64,000 nucleotides of DNA from assembly GCA_022316685.1 (NCBI GenBank), contig JAKJHU010001529.1:1-64000 (forward strand), given 5' to 3'. Under the pieces are notes generated by a model, which was not told the DNA's origin, did no database searches, and saw only the letters and a list, made by a program, of their open reading frames with translations. This document shows, piece after piece, positions 45,370-56,677 of the stretch. Every line of letters begins with the position of its first letter. Position 1 is the stretch's first letter. A program made the position numbers and the translations under genes. Source of the stretch: Progne subis subis. Its lineage: Eukaryota; Chordata; Aves; Passeriformes; Hirundinidae.

Positions 45370-46110
45370 TACTTATCATTTATTTTCCCATTTTAGTTCA
45401 TTGTCACCCAATATAACTTTCCAGAGTTTCTCAGGAGCTTTCTTCACTCGGGAGTGATGGATCCAGGTGCTTTGTTCCTTGATCTTGATTGTATTAAAGA
45501 TGATGAGGAGCACTTGGAATGGTCTCTCCCACCGTGGTTCCAAAGTTTTTTCTGCAAAAGACTTAATGTATACATAATCCCCAGGCTATACATCATGTAC
45601 TGGTCCATCTAGTTCTCTGGTTTGAGCCCCAGTTTTATAATTTGCTGCTTAATTTGCTACACAATTTTGAAATAAAATATGGCCTCCTATCTAAAAACAT
45701 TGTGGCTGGGACTCCAAAGCATGGTATTATTTCTTATAGCACTGCTTTGGTTACCTCTTGCACTTTGGCAGTTCTGGTAGGGAAAGCTTCTGGCCACCCT
45801 GAAAAGGTATCTGTTAATACCAATAGGTATCCATGCCCTTCTTTCCTGGGTAGTTCTGAAAAATCAATTTGCTATTGCTGCCCAGGTACATATCTTTTCC
45901 CAATTTGCCCAAGCTCTGGTTTAAAAATATTTTTGGGATTAGTTTGGAGGCAAAGGCTACATTGGCAAGTCACCTAAATTACTATATTTTACAAATTTCT
46001 GCTATGATTCTATCTTTCAAATAATTAATTTATTCCCCGATGTGTTTTTTTTTTTCATGTTCCTCTTTCACTAATGACTATAGCATGTAAGAGGGGGAAC
46101 ATAAATCTTC
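45370..46110 (-). pseudogene. pol: Integrase of the minus-strand ERV
   Basis: On the minus strand: QIDFSELPRKEGHGYLLV with the first catalytic aspartate (about 45865-45810), SGWPEAFPTRTAKVQEV, and EIIPCFGVPATM near the second aspartate. The C-terminal domain is near 45370-45600 (GDYVYIKSFAEK, PRWEGPFQVLL, HHSRVKKAP). In-frame stops occur before the QIDFSEL segment and in the core, and the catalytic glutamate region is deleted or unrecognisable. Confidence 0.8.
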
Positions 46111-46199
46111 CTTTCCTTTTATCTGTAATAGCCCACCCCTCTTGTCCTTTTTACTGTGCTTTGGCTTACCTTCAATGGAAATTTGCCCATCTGGAATTA

Positions 46200-46980
46200 A
46201 GACTGCCTATCTCACCTTTAGCTGCTTCTTTTGCCTTTCTGTCCGCCAGCTTGTTTTCTTCATCCAATTCAGAGCTCACTTTTTGGTGTGCCTTGATATG
46301 CATGATGGCTGCCTTTTCAGGTAGCTGGACTGCCTTCAAGTTTTATTATTTCTTGTGCATGTTTAATACTTTTTCCTTGTCAATTCGACAGTCCTCTTTC
46401 TTTCCAGACGGCTCCAAGTGTATGAACTACCTCAAATGCATACCTTAAGTCTGTGTAGATATTAACTTTCTTTCCTTTTGCCAGCTCTAAAGCCTGAGTT
46501 AAAGCAGTTATTTCAGCCTTCTGTGCCGAGGTGTTGGTTGGTAATGGTCCAGACTCTATTACCTCTCATCTTGTGGTAACTGCATACCCAGCATGCCTTC
46601 CACTGATGACATAGCTGCTTCCATCGGTGAACCAGGTCTCAGTATTCTCAAGCAGGGTATTCTTCAGATCCGGGCAACTGGAGTAAGTGGCATTGATGGC
46701 CTCCAGGCAGTCATGGATCACTGGTTCTCCTGTACTCCCGCTGAGGAAGGAAGCTGGATTCACAATGTTAGTTACCACAATCTCAACATCATCTCGTTCT
46801 ACCATTATGGCTTGGTACTTCAGGAGTCTCTGTGGGGAGAGCTAATGTCCCCCTTTCACTTTTAGGACTGCAGACACTGTGTGGGATACTAGCACGGTCA
46901 TCTTCTGGCCTAGGGTGAGCTTCTGTGCCTCTTAGATGTTCGCTGCCACTGCTGCAATGGCTCTGAGGCACCCTGGCCAT
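46200..46980 (-). pseudogene. pol: RT connection and RNase H of the minus-strand ERV
   Basis: 46566-46805 on the minus strand holds YSSCPDLKN and the first RNase H acidic motif in ETWFTDGSSYV, followed by GRHAGYAV. 46789-46980 carries the connection region in a shifted frame. Further acidic motifs downstream are scattered through 46200-46560 by frameshifts. Confidence 0.8.
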
Positions 46981-47329
46981 TCCTTAGCTGCTGCATGCGG
47001 CTGCTTAGGCGAGTGCCCTGCGATACGGGCCCAGGTTTTGTGCTGGTATTCCCAAGGCGATCCCCTGCTTCTCATGTGAAAACAAAAAAATGGTTTACTC
47101 ATCTGGAAGTCCCAGGGCTGGAGCTGACATGAGGGCCTTCTTTAGCTGGTCGAAGGCTCGTGTTGCTTCTTTTGGAGATCCCTGCTCCCTTCCGTGATCA
47201 CGGCACACAGAGGTTTAACAAGCAACCCATAGTTAGAAATCCACAGTCTGCACCACCCTGTCATGCCTAGAAAAGTTCTCAGTTCTTTTACTGTCTGGAG
47301 TTTTGGGGTCTGGCATATTGCTTCCTTGT

Positions 47330-47990
47330 GATCCTACCCTAAGGTTCTTGGTCCAGTACTAACCTCATAGCCCAAATAAATAACTGTTTGCTTCACCATC
47401 TGGGCTTTCTTCTGGGATATGTGATACCTCTGTAGGCCCAAAAAGTTTAGGAGGATTACCATCCACTCCAGACATGCCTCTTGAGTTTTGGTGGCTATCA
47501 GGAGGTCATCCACATACTGTAACAGCTGTCTTCCTGATGGAGCTTCCCAGGATTCCAGATCTTTTGCTAGTTGTTCTCCAAACAAGGTGGGCAATTTTTT
47601 TGAACTCCTGCAGAAGCACTGTCCATGTGAGCTGACTTTTTTATTCAAATGCAAAAATTTTTTGTCTGGCTTCATGCAGAGGAAGGCAAAAGAAAACATC
47701 CTTTAAATCTAAAACAATAAACCATGTTAGTTCAGGTACCTTCAAGTTAACAAAGTGTAAGGGTTGGGAACCACTGGGTGTAAATCCTCAGTTATCCTAT
47801 TAACAGCTATGATCCATCAGGCTTTTTAACAGGAAAAAAATTCAATCACTAAGCTAATCCCTTAACTTTTCTTCGGGGGTATTGCTTAACTCTAACTAGT
47901 TGTTTTCCTTTTTTTTTTTTAACTTATCTTGCACTGGGTGGGGGTGCATTCTTTGCTCTCCTGGTATGTTAGAAGCTCAAACCCCAGAAA
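47330..47990 (-). pseudogene. pol: Reverse transcriptase core of the minus-strand ERV
   Basis: The minus-strand frame 47699-47334 includes LLQYVDDLLIATKTQEACLE with the YVDD catalytic motif, then FLGL, SQKKAQMV and VIYLGYEVS. Upstream, 47700-47860 contains the fingers/palm segment ending in VLDLKDVFF, which carries the first catalytic aspartate. Shifts lie near 47700 and 47850. Confidence 0.88.
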
Positions 47991-48139
47991 ATACCTGATC
48001 TATTATTTTCCTGTAAGTCTCACCTTCACTTTTAACTTTAGCCTCATTAGTTATCTACATCAAGCTTAACAATTCCACATATTGTTGATCCTCAACCTCC
48101 AAAGTAACCTCTCCATTTTTAAATATTATTATTTCTTTT

Positions 48140-48415
48140 TTTTTTTTTTTTTTTAACCTCTAATTGTTCCAATAGATCCCTGCCCAAAAGTGCTGATGGA
48201 GCCTTGGGCATATATAAAACCCTGTGAATTCCCAATTGTTTCCCAAGTTTATATTTCAATGGTCTACAAAAATAGGCTTTTTCAGATTGGCCAGTTACCC
48301 CTTTTACCATAACATAATCATCTGTTATTGGTATTAAAGCTTTATTTAACACTGAATATGTTGCCTCTGTGTTTATCAAAAACTTCATTTCTTTTTCTCT
48401 GTTCCCTAGTTTCAT
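48140..48415 (-). pseudogene. pro: Aspartic protease of the minus-strand ERV
   Basis: The frame starts before KFLINTEATYSVLN. That is the retroviral DTGA active site with the catalytic aspartate changed to asparagine and glycine to glutamate. VMVKGVTGQ, RVLYMPKAPSALLGRDLLEQ follow, the last with the usual GRD element. It would be inactive even if the frame were read. Confidence 0.8.
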
Positions 48416-48429
48416 TATAACTAGAGGGT

Positions 48430-50540
48430 CTCCTAGGGTAAGATCCTCCGGTCCATCTTAGTTTTTCTTAACATGAGCAAACACTGCCTCCCCGTTGTGA
48501 TGTCCTCTTCTTTGGTTTGTTTCTGAGTCCATACTGTAGGAACCTTTGGAGAGGGCTCACTGTCACTGCTGGGCAGTGGGAGAGATTTAGGAGTAAGTGG
48601 AGTAGACGGAGTAGGGGATAAAATAGAAAATGAAGCTGAACTTGAAATAGAAATCAGAGTTGATTCAGCTGTGCTTAGAGCTAGAGACAGAGTTGAAATA
48701 GAAATTGCTTTGGTTAAAGATGCAGTTGGAGTCAAAGGTGGGGCTGGAGTTGAAACAGAAATTGTTGCTTTAAATCAGCTTGATCAAGGAGCTGTTGTTT
48801 ACACTGGGCACATTCTCTGTACCGGTTAGCAGAAGAACAATAGTAACATCCTGCACAAATTTTACACTGCTAAGGCACCCAGGCACAGTGACAACCTCTA
48901 GATGCCCAAAAGCTGCAGGAAAATTCCCAAAAATACAAGATATTCCATTCACGTCTTTTCAACTTTCTAAATTCTCCACAGCCCATTGCTCCTAATCCAG
49001 AGCCACTAGTCTCCCAACAGACATCTGATATAAACCTTCTAGATACATTCTCTTATTTTCTCTGTCTATTCACCAGTTTGCTGAATTCACAAACTCCTAC
49101 GAGTCAAGCCTAAACCACTTAGGTAAAGGAATTCCTTTTATTCATCTGGCCAGATTGAGTTCTCACACCGAAGTACCCTTATTTTAATTCCAACAATCTA
49201 CAAACACAGTTTCCATACCTAAAATCACAACTAAGTTCTTGTCAAGGGTTTCTATTCCTTCTTGCCAAACTGGTTCTGTCCTTTGTCTGTCCTCAATCTA
49301 CTTCAAAAACATTCACGCTTCAGCTCTCAGAGGCTAATCAACTCTTTCACTCAGATATGCTGCACTTAAAACTTTTAACACAAGATGGATGTTGCCTCAA
49401 AAATACAGTTACAGTGAACACCCTCCGGTAACCAAAACACACACACCACAGTCACAGCAGGGAGGGGGCTTTAAGGGTTTTCATACACCCCACTCGCTTC
49501 GTTTTTCCCCGGCCGTTTCAGTCGCCCGAAAACGGAACCGCGGATCCAAACTCCTCAATCGCTTCGTGCTGGTAGCACGTCTCAACAAACTCTCTCACAA
49601 TCTTTCTCACAGTCAGGACACATTCACACAGTGTAACAACCACAAATCAGGATTTGCCCTTACAATTGCTAGTCCTGGATTCTAGCAAACTGAGCCTCTA
49701 TGGCACAGCAAATGGCAAAATCCCCTTCTGCCAGCAACGACAATCCGAGCTCCCCACGGCCCGGTACAACAGGTTAACAGCTTTCTCTGCTGGCAACAAG
49801 TACAACTGACCAGATACCACTCAAGCTTGCAAGCATACTACAGAAGCACAAGTTGTGCGTGGGACGTCTCCCACGACTTACCAACAGCCTTTCCTGACCA
49901 TGCGTACGCCTTACAGGTCAAATCACGACACAAACTCTTACAAAACAAACACACACGGTGCAACAATAATTCTTCCACAGCCTAGACACGCAAACCCACA
50001 AAACACAAATCTGTGCACACTACACACACACACACACACACACGGCGCGCACGGAGCCGCAATCAGGATTTTCTGCGACCCACGACGGGACCCTTTGCAT
50101 CTTAAGACTCAGGCTAGCCGCTCGAATTATGGATGACCAAGGTACCTTTAAACCAAAAACTGACAACAAAACCGGTTAACCTATTGCCGCTGTTGCCCCC
50201 ACCACGGGACACAGATTATCAAGGCACAACAAAAACCGGTTGCCACTCCCCACCACGGGACACGGGTTACCAAACCAAACCAAGCCAAACCAGGCTCTGC
50301 AGAGCAACCAAGGCATGCGTTGTGCACGAGACGTCTCTCAGTGTCTTACCAACCGCCTATACCAAAAAGGTACCTATTTTTCAAGTATAAACATACGTTT
50401 TTGTCCGGAGTTTTAGTAGTCAGGAGTTCTTGTCTGCTGCTGGATGAACAAGTTGGGCAGTGGAGCTCACTCTTCCAGGAATATCCCAGGGGTGCCCTGA
50501 GGGGGTCCTCCACCCGAGCTGGTCTCACAGCTGAGCAGAA
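48430..50540 (-). pseudogene. gag: Gag and leader region, decayed
   Basis: 48433-48735 on the minus strand encodes a Ser/Thr/Pro-rich stretch that could be the linker between matrix and capsid, or a displaced gag part. A cysteine-rich stretch near 48780-48870 may be nucleocapsid-like, but the spacing is not that of a standard zinc knuckle. 48950-50540 has no recognisable gag domain. It contains a CA dinucleotide run at 50021-50044. Confidence 0.4.
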
Positions 50541-50544
50541 CCTT

Positions 50545-50562
50545 CTCCTGGCTGGCTCGCCA
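50545..50562 (-). promoter_or_regulatory. Primer binding site, tRNA-Arg type
   Basis: Minus-strand TGGCGAGCCAGCCAGGAG lies three bases after the LTR end. It is complementary to the 3' end of a vertebrate tRNA-Arg (…CTCCTGGCTGGCTCG plus CCA). Confidence 0.85.
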
Positions 50563-50565
50563 AAT

Positions 50566-51066
50566 TGAGTCATTGAAAACCGATATAGTCACGGACAAAG
50601 ACCCTCTAACTAGTTAAAGTTAGAAAGTGGTATGTTTATTCACCGGCGGCGGCACGGAAGTCATCTCTGAAAGGCGTGGCCGCCCCGAACAAGGCTCTTT
50701 GCTCTCTATTTATTCTCCAAGATCTTACATACGATACATATGCATAACCCCAGCACCTCCCATCCCCGCTCTGTATTACAATGAGGCTATTAGTCCTTCA
50801 CGCGTGCGCAGTTCTTCTCTTGAATTGGGTCGGTGGTCTCGAATTGGGTCAGTGGTCTCAAAGGATGAAGTCAGGAGAGTCTTCATCAGGTCTCTGTGAC
50901 CCTCTGGCACGATCCAAGGTCCCCTGCTTCGTGACTGATTGATACCAAGCTAGCTCTAGCTTGGGCATCTAATAATCATTAACCTACCATTTACTAATCT
51001 AACTTACATCTTGATCAATATAAATTGCTTCTAAATCTTAGCTAAAATCTTAACTCTTTAAAGTCA
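50566..51066 (-). mobile_element. 5' LTR of the minus-strand ERV
   Basis: 501 bp, TGAGTCATTG to AAAGTCA on the plus strand. It lacks about 95 bases present in the 3' LTR: its ACCAAG-CTAGCTC join near 50945-50955 replaces the longer segment. Otherwise it is near-identical to the 3' LTR, with scattered single changes. Confidence 0.93.
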
Positions 51067-51079
51067 TGTATCACCACTG

Positions 51080-51722
51080 ATGGACAGAAGGCTTTACATG
51101 AGCCAGCAGTGTGCCCAGGTGGCCAAGAAGGCCAATGGCACCGGGCCTGGATCAGGAATGGTGTGGCCAGCAGGAGCAGGGCAGTGATTATTATGCTGTG
51201 CTCAGCACTGGTGAGGCCACACCTGGAGTGCTGTGTCCAGTTCTGGCCCCTCAGTTTAGGAAGGACGTTGAGATGCTTGAGTGCATCAGACGATGGCAAC
51301 AAGTCTGGTGAAGGACTTGGAACACAGGTCCTGTGTGGAGTGCCTGAGGGAGCTGGGCTTGTTTGTCCTGGAGAAAAGGAGACTCAGAGGTGACCTTTTC
51401 ACTCTCTACAACTTCCTGAAGGGTGGTTGTAGTCAGCTGAGGGTTGGTCTTTCTCCAGGCAGCAACTGACAAAATGAGAGGACACAGTCTGAAGCTGTGT
51501 CAAGGGAAATACAGGTTGGATATTAGGAAAAATCTTTTTACGAAAAGGGCGATAATGTTCTGGAATGGTCTGCCTGGGGAGGTGGTGGCATCACCATCCC
51601 TGCATGTTTGTAAAAAGACTGGATGTGGCACTCTGTGCCATGATTTAGTTGAGGTGTTAGGGCAAGGATTGGGCTCGATAATCTTGAAGATCCCTTCCAA
51701 CATAGTGATTCCATGATTCTGT
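51080..51722 (+). mobile_element. CR1 3'-end fragment (about 640 bp)
   Basis: Runs from AGCCAGCAGTGTGCCCAGG through CTGTGTCCAGTTCTGGCC and the CR1 tail (CAGGTTGGATATTAGGAA, GGTGGTGGCATCACCATCCC) to the terminal ATTCCATGATTCTGT at 51706-51721, the usual CR1 end. Coding capacity is lost. Confidence 0.93.
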
Positions 51723-52289
51723 CAACTGTTAGGGAGTACAAGCCTGGGTGAATGCAGGGAAAGAATCTCCACAGCCTGCAGTCAGAAGCTGAGGGTTGTG
51801 TGATAGTCATTTAAACAACACCATGGACATTTCAAAAGTGATCCAGAACATGAAAATGGGCTGAAAGAGGGAATTTGTTTCTGTGTTCAGTTTTGATGAT
51901 TCTACATCTCATGCACTGATAAAAATCAGGAGTACAATCAGTTCATTGGAAGCAGCAAAACAAGCTCTCAGAGCAGATGACAGAAAGAATCTGAAAAGGA
52001 GAAATGCAGGGAATGACTTGGTGGACTTGATCTGTAAGAAGGGTCATTTTGTCCGAATCGTTTCCAATCCATTCCCTCTGCTTTTGTCCTTCCTAACAAG
52101 GGCAATGCATCTCAGATTTCCCATGAAATGAGAACCCCGAGCTTGTCGAACTGCCTGAAAGATGCCCTGTTCCTCTGCAGGAACACTCAGGCTGAAAAAG
52201 AAGCCTGAGCCCTGTCTTGGGAAGCCTCCTCTGAGCTGGAATTTGTGCTGTGCTGGGAGAGGAGGAGGAGGAGGAGGGGGAGAATGATG
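51723..52289. other. No gene recognised
   Basis: Mixed-composition DNA with a GGA/GAG purine run at 52257-52280. Short open frames lack domain features. Confidence 0.35.
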
Positions 52290-52295
52290 GGCACT

Positions 52296-52666
52296 TGTCA
52301 CTGAGACACACAAAGCAGTCACACGCAGACAAGAGTTTTTCGCAGAGGTCCTTCCGATCCAGCTCACAGCCGAGAGAGCGGAGAGAAGAAACCCCTTTGT
52401 TTATTTCTTACTTTTTATACATTTCTGGGTCTAGCAGAAGATTGGCTTTTTGGGGTTTCCACCTCTCAGCCTCAGTGGCCAGAACAATTGTCAGTTACAG
52501 TTGTTTCAGGTTAGAAATATGCAAACAAAGACAGGATTGAAAAACAAAGGATTAGTTTATGTTACAGCTGTGGAAAAGGTAGAAAACTGCTCTAATATTC
52601 TACAGTAACTAAAAGATCTGACTCTATTTCAAAAGGCGTTAAAAACTCAGAAAAATCAGGGTAACA
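52296..52666 (-). mobile_element. Solo LTR with 6-bp duplication GGCACT
   Basis: 371 bp on the minus strand, starting TGTTACCCTGATTTTTC at 52666. TATAAAAAGTAAGAAATAAA lies at about 52405-52425, and the end is near TGACA. The same six bases, GGCACT, lie at 52290-52295 and 52667-52672. It belongs to the same family as 37860-38241. The six-base duplication indicates an ERVK-like integrase. Confidence 0.95.
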
Positions 52667-52672
52667 GGCACT

Positions 52673-54240
52673 GTGTGTCAGGAGCAGGAGGTTTGGGCCG
52701 CAGGACATTCCGCCTGTGCCGCTGCCCCGCAATCGGCGGCCGTGCCCGGGGCTCTGGGCCTGGCCCCACGTGCGCTGAGCTCCCGACACTGCGGGAGCTC
52801 CCCGGGCTGGGCTCAGGTTCTGCTGGACTGGGCAGCAGGCTGGGTTCCAACTGGGATCAGCAGCAGCTGGAAATACCTCTGGGCATCTCCACTTTGTGCA
52901 GCTGCTCAGAAGCAACGATGAAGCGAGTTGAGAAGTTCTCATTATTGTTTTCTCTTCTGGTGGATTTTTCATTTTATTTTTCACTCCAGAGGCAAATTCT
53001 GCGATGGCCTCTGTGAGCTGATTCTATTTCAGCAGCAACAGCAACAGGGCTGTGTTTGAGCACTGCAAATGTGGCCTGTGTGGCTTTAATTCTCCTCAAA
53101 TTTGAGCTCAGGGACCTGTGAACATTGGGAGATCTGCTACTTATTATGGCAGAGTTCCCCATCACAAAGGCACTCTGGGTGGCACTGATCAAAAAATTGC
53201 AATTTTACAGATAAATTCAAGTGGCAAGCAGAAGAGGGGCAAGAGCAGTCATCATCTAGAATTCCCAAGGCAAAGGCAGCAGCAGCCTCCTGCTGTCACC
53301 TCAGGGTGAGTAAAACAGCGCTGAAAACAGCGCTGGAACCCGATCCTTTCTTTCTCTGGAGGCTGGCTCAGGGCAGCACAGCCGGGCCTGAGGAATCAGG
53401 GCTGTTTGTGGGTGATTGTCGCTCTACTCCAGAATTCAGCTGGAAAATCCCCTGGGAAGCCGAGGCAGGAGCAGGTGGGAAGGGGCCGGCGCTGCTGCTG
53501 CTCCTGCCCGGGAGCCCCGGCTGGGCCGGGCCGGCGCCCGCTGCGCTGCGGCTCCTGCTGCTGCCAGAGCCGGGCGGGACTCGGGCACAGGGAATGGACA
53601 CGGGGGACAGCAAAGGCCTGGGGGCTGCAGGGATGTTCGCGCTGGGGCCAGCGCCAGCACACAGCTTCAGCCGCAATGAACCCCGAGGGGAACGCTGGGG
53701 AAAGGCTCCATTTCAGCCTTTCTTTACTCATGGCTGTGAAGGGACCGAAATCAAAGGAGAACAAGCAGGGCCCGACCCCTTCTCCTTTGGGAGGAGCCCC
53801 GTGCCTGGGCTGTGAGGGGCTGTGAGGGACCTTGAGGGGCTGTGAGGGATTGTGACGGGGAAAAGGGTCTCTGAGAGGCTGTGGGAGGCCAGGCACCTCA
53901 TGGAACCAAGGGTCCATTATGACACTGTGGAACCAAGGAGATTCCTGTTGACAGTACAGAACCTCATGGAACCAAGGGGCCATTGTGGCACAGCAAAGAG
54001 ACCATGGTGACACTAGAGAACCTCATGGATCATGGATCCTTGTGACACTGCAAAACCAAGGAGAATGTTGTTGGCAGAGTGTCAGAGCACAGCTGCTGCA
54101 GGGATCCATGTACAGGTATGACTGTGGAATGGGATAGACCAGACCAGGATAGTCCCGTGGGAATGATCTGCAGTTCAGAGCAGAATGATGGTCTGCTCCA
54201 AGTGCCTGACCCCTCCAGGGCTGACCAAAAGTGAAAGCAG
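52673..54240. other. GC-rich DNA, no gene recognised
   Basis: 52670-53830 is GC-rich, with overlapping open frames on both strands. 53880-54060 repeats phrases such as CCTCATGGAACCAAGGGGCC and ATTGTGGCACAG, also found near 11150-11300, 26500-26760 and 28990-29060. This suggests a dispersed short-unit repeat. No exon is supported. Confidence 0.45.
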
Positions 54241-54254
54241 TCATTAAGGGCACT

Positions 54255-54375
54255 GTCTCTTAAACACTGACAGCCTTGGGGCATCAACCACCTCTCCAGG
54301 AGCCTGTGCAGTGTTTGAGCACCCTCTCAGTAAAGAAACACTTTCTCCTGTGCAGTCTAAACCATCCCTGCTACA
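54255..54375 (-). mobile_element. CR1 3'-region fragment, antisense
   Basis: The reverse complement reads the familiar CR1 phrases with TTTACTGAGAGGGTG and a degenerate GGCTCCTGGAGAGGTGG. Only about 120 bases are present. Confidence 0.65.
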
Positions 54376-54809
54376 GCTTTGACCCATTCTCCCACGTTCC
54401 ATCCCAGGATATGAGGGAGAAGAGAAAGGGAAATGCAGGGCAGAGCCAGGGCGCAGCGAGATGGAGTGTGCAGCCTGCAGGGACACAGCAGCAGCTGTGG
54501 GACAGCGCAGGACAAGCTGTGCTGGACATGGCCAAGGGCCCTGGCAGGGCTGGCAGTGGCCAGGAGAAGCCAAGTCCTGGTGCCCTGGGGCACTGCAGGG
54601 TCTGTGCCACCAAGGGCTGTGAGGAGACACTTGTCCTGAGGCCCTGGGGCCTCCTGGCACAGCCCCAGCAAGGCTGGGCACTGTCAGCCCTTGTCCTGCC
54701 CTCAGCATCCCCCCACATCCCAGTGGCCTCAGGGATCTGCTGGGACCAGTCCCTGGGGAGCCTTGGGCAGGAATGGCCCTGGGGGGCTCCTGAATGCTCC
54801 CAGGGACTG

Positions 54810-55310
54810 CAGGTTTTCCAAAGGACTTTGGGTTTTGCTTTGGCCTGGGAGTCTCTGGAGGGGTTTGTGCAATCATGGCCTCCAATTATCTGCTGTAATT
54901 AGTCCCTGGAGATGTTTTGGCAGTAACAACACTCAGTGGGGCTCATTAATGCCTCAAAGTACTCAAGAGTCATTAAAGTACTACTTTTTGACACTGAATC
55001 CCTGAGAGGTTTGTGCAGTCATGGCTTCCAATTATCCAATATTTAATGAGTCCCTAGAGAGGCTTTGTATTGACACTCAGCAGGGCTCATCATGCTCTGT
55101 AATACTCTAGGTTTTTTAAGGTACTTTGGGTTTCCTTTCCACACTGAGTCTCTGAGAGGTTTTGGGCAATCATGGCCTCCAATTCTGTCCTCCAAGGAGT
55201 CCATGAGGAGCCTGTGTGGGATGGACCTCAGGGACCCATGAATGCTGTGAGACACTTTGGGTTTTTCCTGTGACTTGGACTGCTGGAAAGGTTTGTGCAA
55301 TCTCCTCTCA
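54810..55310. repeat. Degenerate ~145-bp tandem repeat
   Basis: Four units share TTTGGGTTT, then GAGTCTCTGAGAGGTTTGTG, then CAATCATGGCCTCCAATT. Their anchor positions are near 54865, 55009, 55162 and 55292 (spacing about 144, 153 and 130). Units are diverged but colinear. Confidence 0.7.
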
Positions 55311-56048
55311 GGCCCTGAGGGCTCAGCACCAAATGCACCACGGGGATCCTTGGGATTCAAGCAAGTTCTGACAAAACCATGGCTGTGCCTTGATTTCCCA
55401 CTGGGCTGGTGTAGTTCATTAGGAATGTTTCTACAACAGTTATGGAGAAAGATTTCAAAGAGCTTCTAAGAAATACACATTCCTGTTATAAAAGGGTGTG
55501 TTGTATTACTGTTATCTCTAGAGAAGAGGTGATTGCAGCATTCTGTGATTGATATTGATCCAGGGTCTCTCCTCAGGAGGTCTGGCCTGCTCACAGAAGC
55601 TGTGCCTTGAGGTCTGACCCAGTGTGGACAACTTTGCTGCACATTCCCCAAGCCCATCCTGTCTGACCTCACTCACCTGGGACCTGCTTTCCTTGGAGAG
55701 CTGCCTGCACTCAGGAAGAAAAGGGGTTTTCTATTTTTTGAAGCAATGTAAAACTCTAATTTCCCCACTGGAAACAGACACACTCCTCAAGTGTGTGCCA
55801 GCCAAGGTGCCACCAAAACCACTGCAGCCCTGCCCTGGGCCAGCTGTGAGGGTGGATCATCATCCCAACCTGCCCTGGGCCATGGCAAGGGGCTGTGGCC
55901 ATGGACACTGCACTGACCCCACTGCTGGGTTTGGTGCCACAGCAACCGTGAGCAGTTCAAGGTTCCTTGGAAACACTGGGGAAGACTGGGACACACTGGG
56001 AGACACTGGGAACGGAGGGAGACACTGGGACATACTGGGAGTGATACT
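55311..56048. other. No gene recognised; short GACACTGGGA repeats at the end
   Basis: 55970-56042 carries several GACACTGGGA/ACACTGGG units. The ERV LTR begins directly after. The preceding DNA has no recognisable domain. Confidence 0.4.
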
Positions 56049-56654
56049 TGTTATAAATAAATTCTATTCAAATAATCTATGTTTAGTTACTTAATTGTTA
56101 AGTAATTCCATTAAGATTGTTAATGCTAGCTCTGTATAAAGAATTTGCCTTATTCCTGTTTTAATACTGATTTATCACCATATTTACTTGTTGTTAATTA
56201 AGAATTCACCTTATTACCTGTATCTCTGCTCCCATTCGCCAGATAGTGTCTGAATATGCAAATAAAAAGAACACTGGAATTCTGGGAACAACCCAAGAAC
56301 AAGAGACTCTAAAAAGCAGGGAACCAAAGTAAAATCCAGGACTGTAGTCGCATTTTAGACTAGTGCAAGAAATACGGGGGTCCGCCGAAGCAGCTTCATT
56401 TAGTCGCTGTGACCTGAGAAGGAGTCCCCATGGCTGGACGACCCCTGATCAGCGACGCGAAACGGACTCCCCGGCAAGGGAAAAAGCCCGTGAGGGGGGG
56501 TGGAGTCCCCAGCTTTGCTGTGAAGCAAAGCTGTGTGTACCTCCTCCTCCACATTGCCAAGGGAGCAAGCAAGCTCTCCCCAAGGCCAAGCTTGATAATA
56601 AAGAAACATACAAAACCAGCAAGTGTCTGACTCTTTATATTTTTTTCCAGAACA
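56049..56654 (+). mobile_element. 5' LTR of ERV copy 2
   Basis: 606 bp, TGTTATAAATAAATTC to CCAGAACA. It is closely similar to 25284-25888. The polyadenylation-type AATAAA is at about 56597. A few small indels (for example CTAGCTCTG near 56123) separate the copies. Confidence 0.95.
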
Positions 56655-56659
56655 ATTTT

Positions 56660-56677
56660 TGGGGGCTCGTCCACGGG
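56660..56677 (+). promoter_or_regulatory. Primer binding site, tRNA-Pro type
   Basis: TGGGGGCTCGTCC matches the first 13 bases of the classical gammaretroviral tRNA-Pro site. It is followed by AC, then GGGAT, so two bases appear inserted relative to the standard 18-mer. Confidence 0.85.

Larger units (their letters stand above)
43967..51066 (-). mobile_element. Minus-strand gammaretrovirus-like ERV with both LTRs
   Basis: LTRs at 50566-51066 (5') and 43967-44562 (3'), and a primer site at 50545-50562. The body contains, in order on the minus strand, gag-derived sequence, protease, RT, RNase H, integrase and a short env start. Every gene is broken. The overall span of 7.1 kb is close to a full provirus minus most of env. 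It differs from the 22-kb/56-kb family in its LTR and primer site. CR1 sequence lies on both sides, but the flanks do not show the same duplication (CTCA against TGTA). Confidence 0.93.

Noticed and set aside
50021..50044. CA repeat or telomere-like array
   Set aside because: An ordinary CA dinucleotide run of about ten units inside a decayed ERV.
54433..54885. Antisense and sense frames of about 200 codons
   Set aside because: No recognisable domain, overlapping frames on both strands, next to a CR1 fragment.
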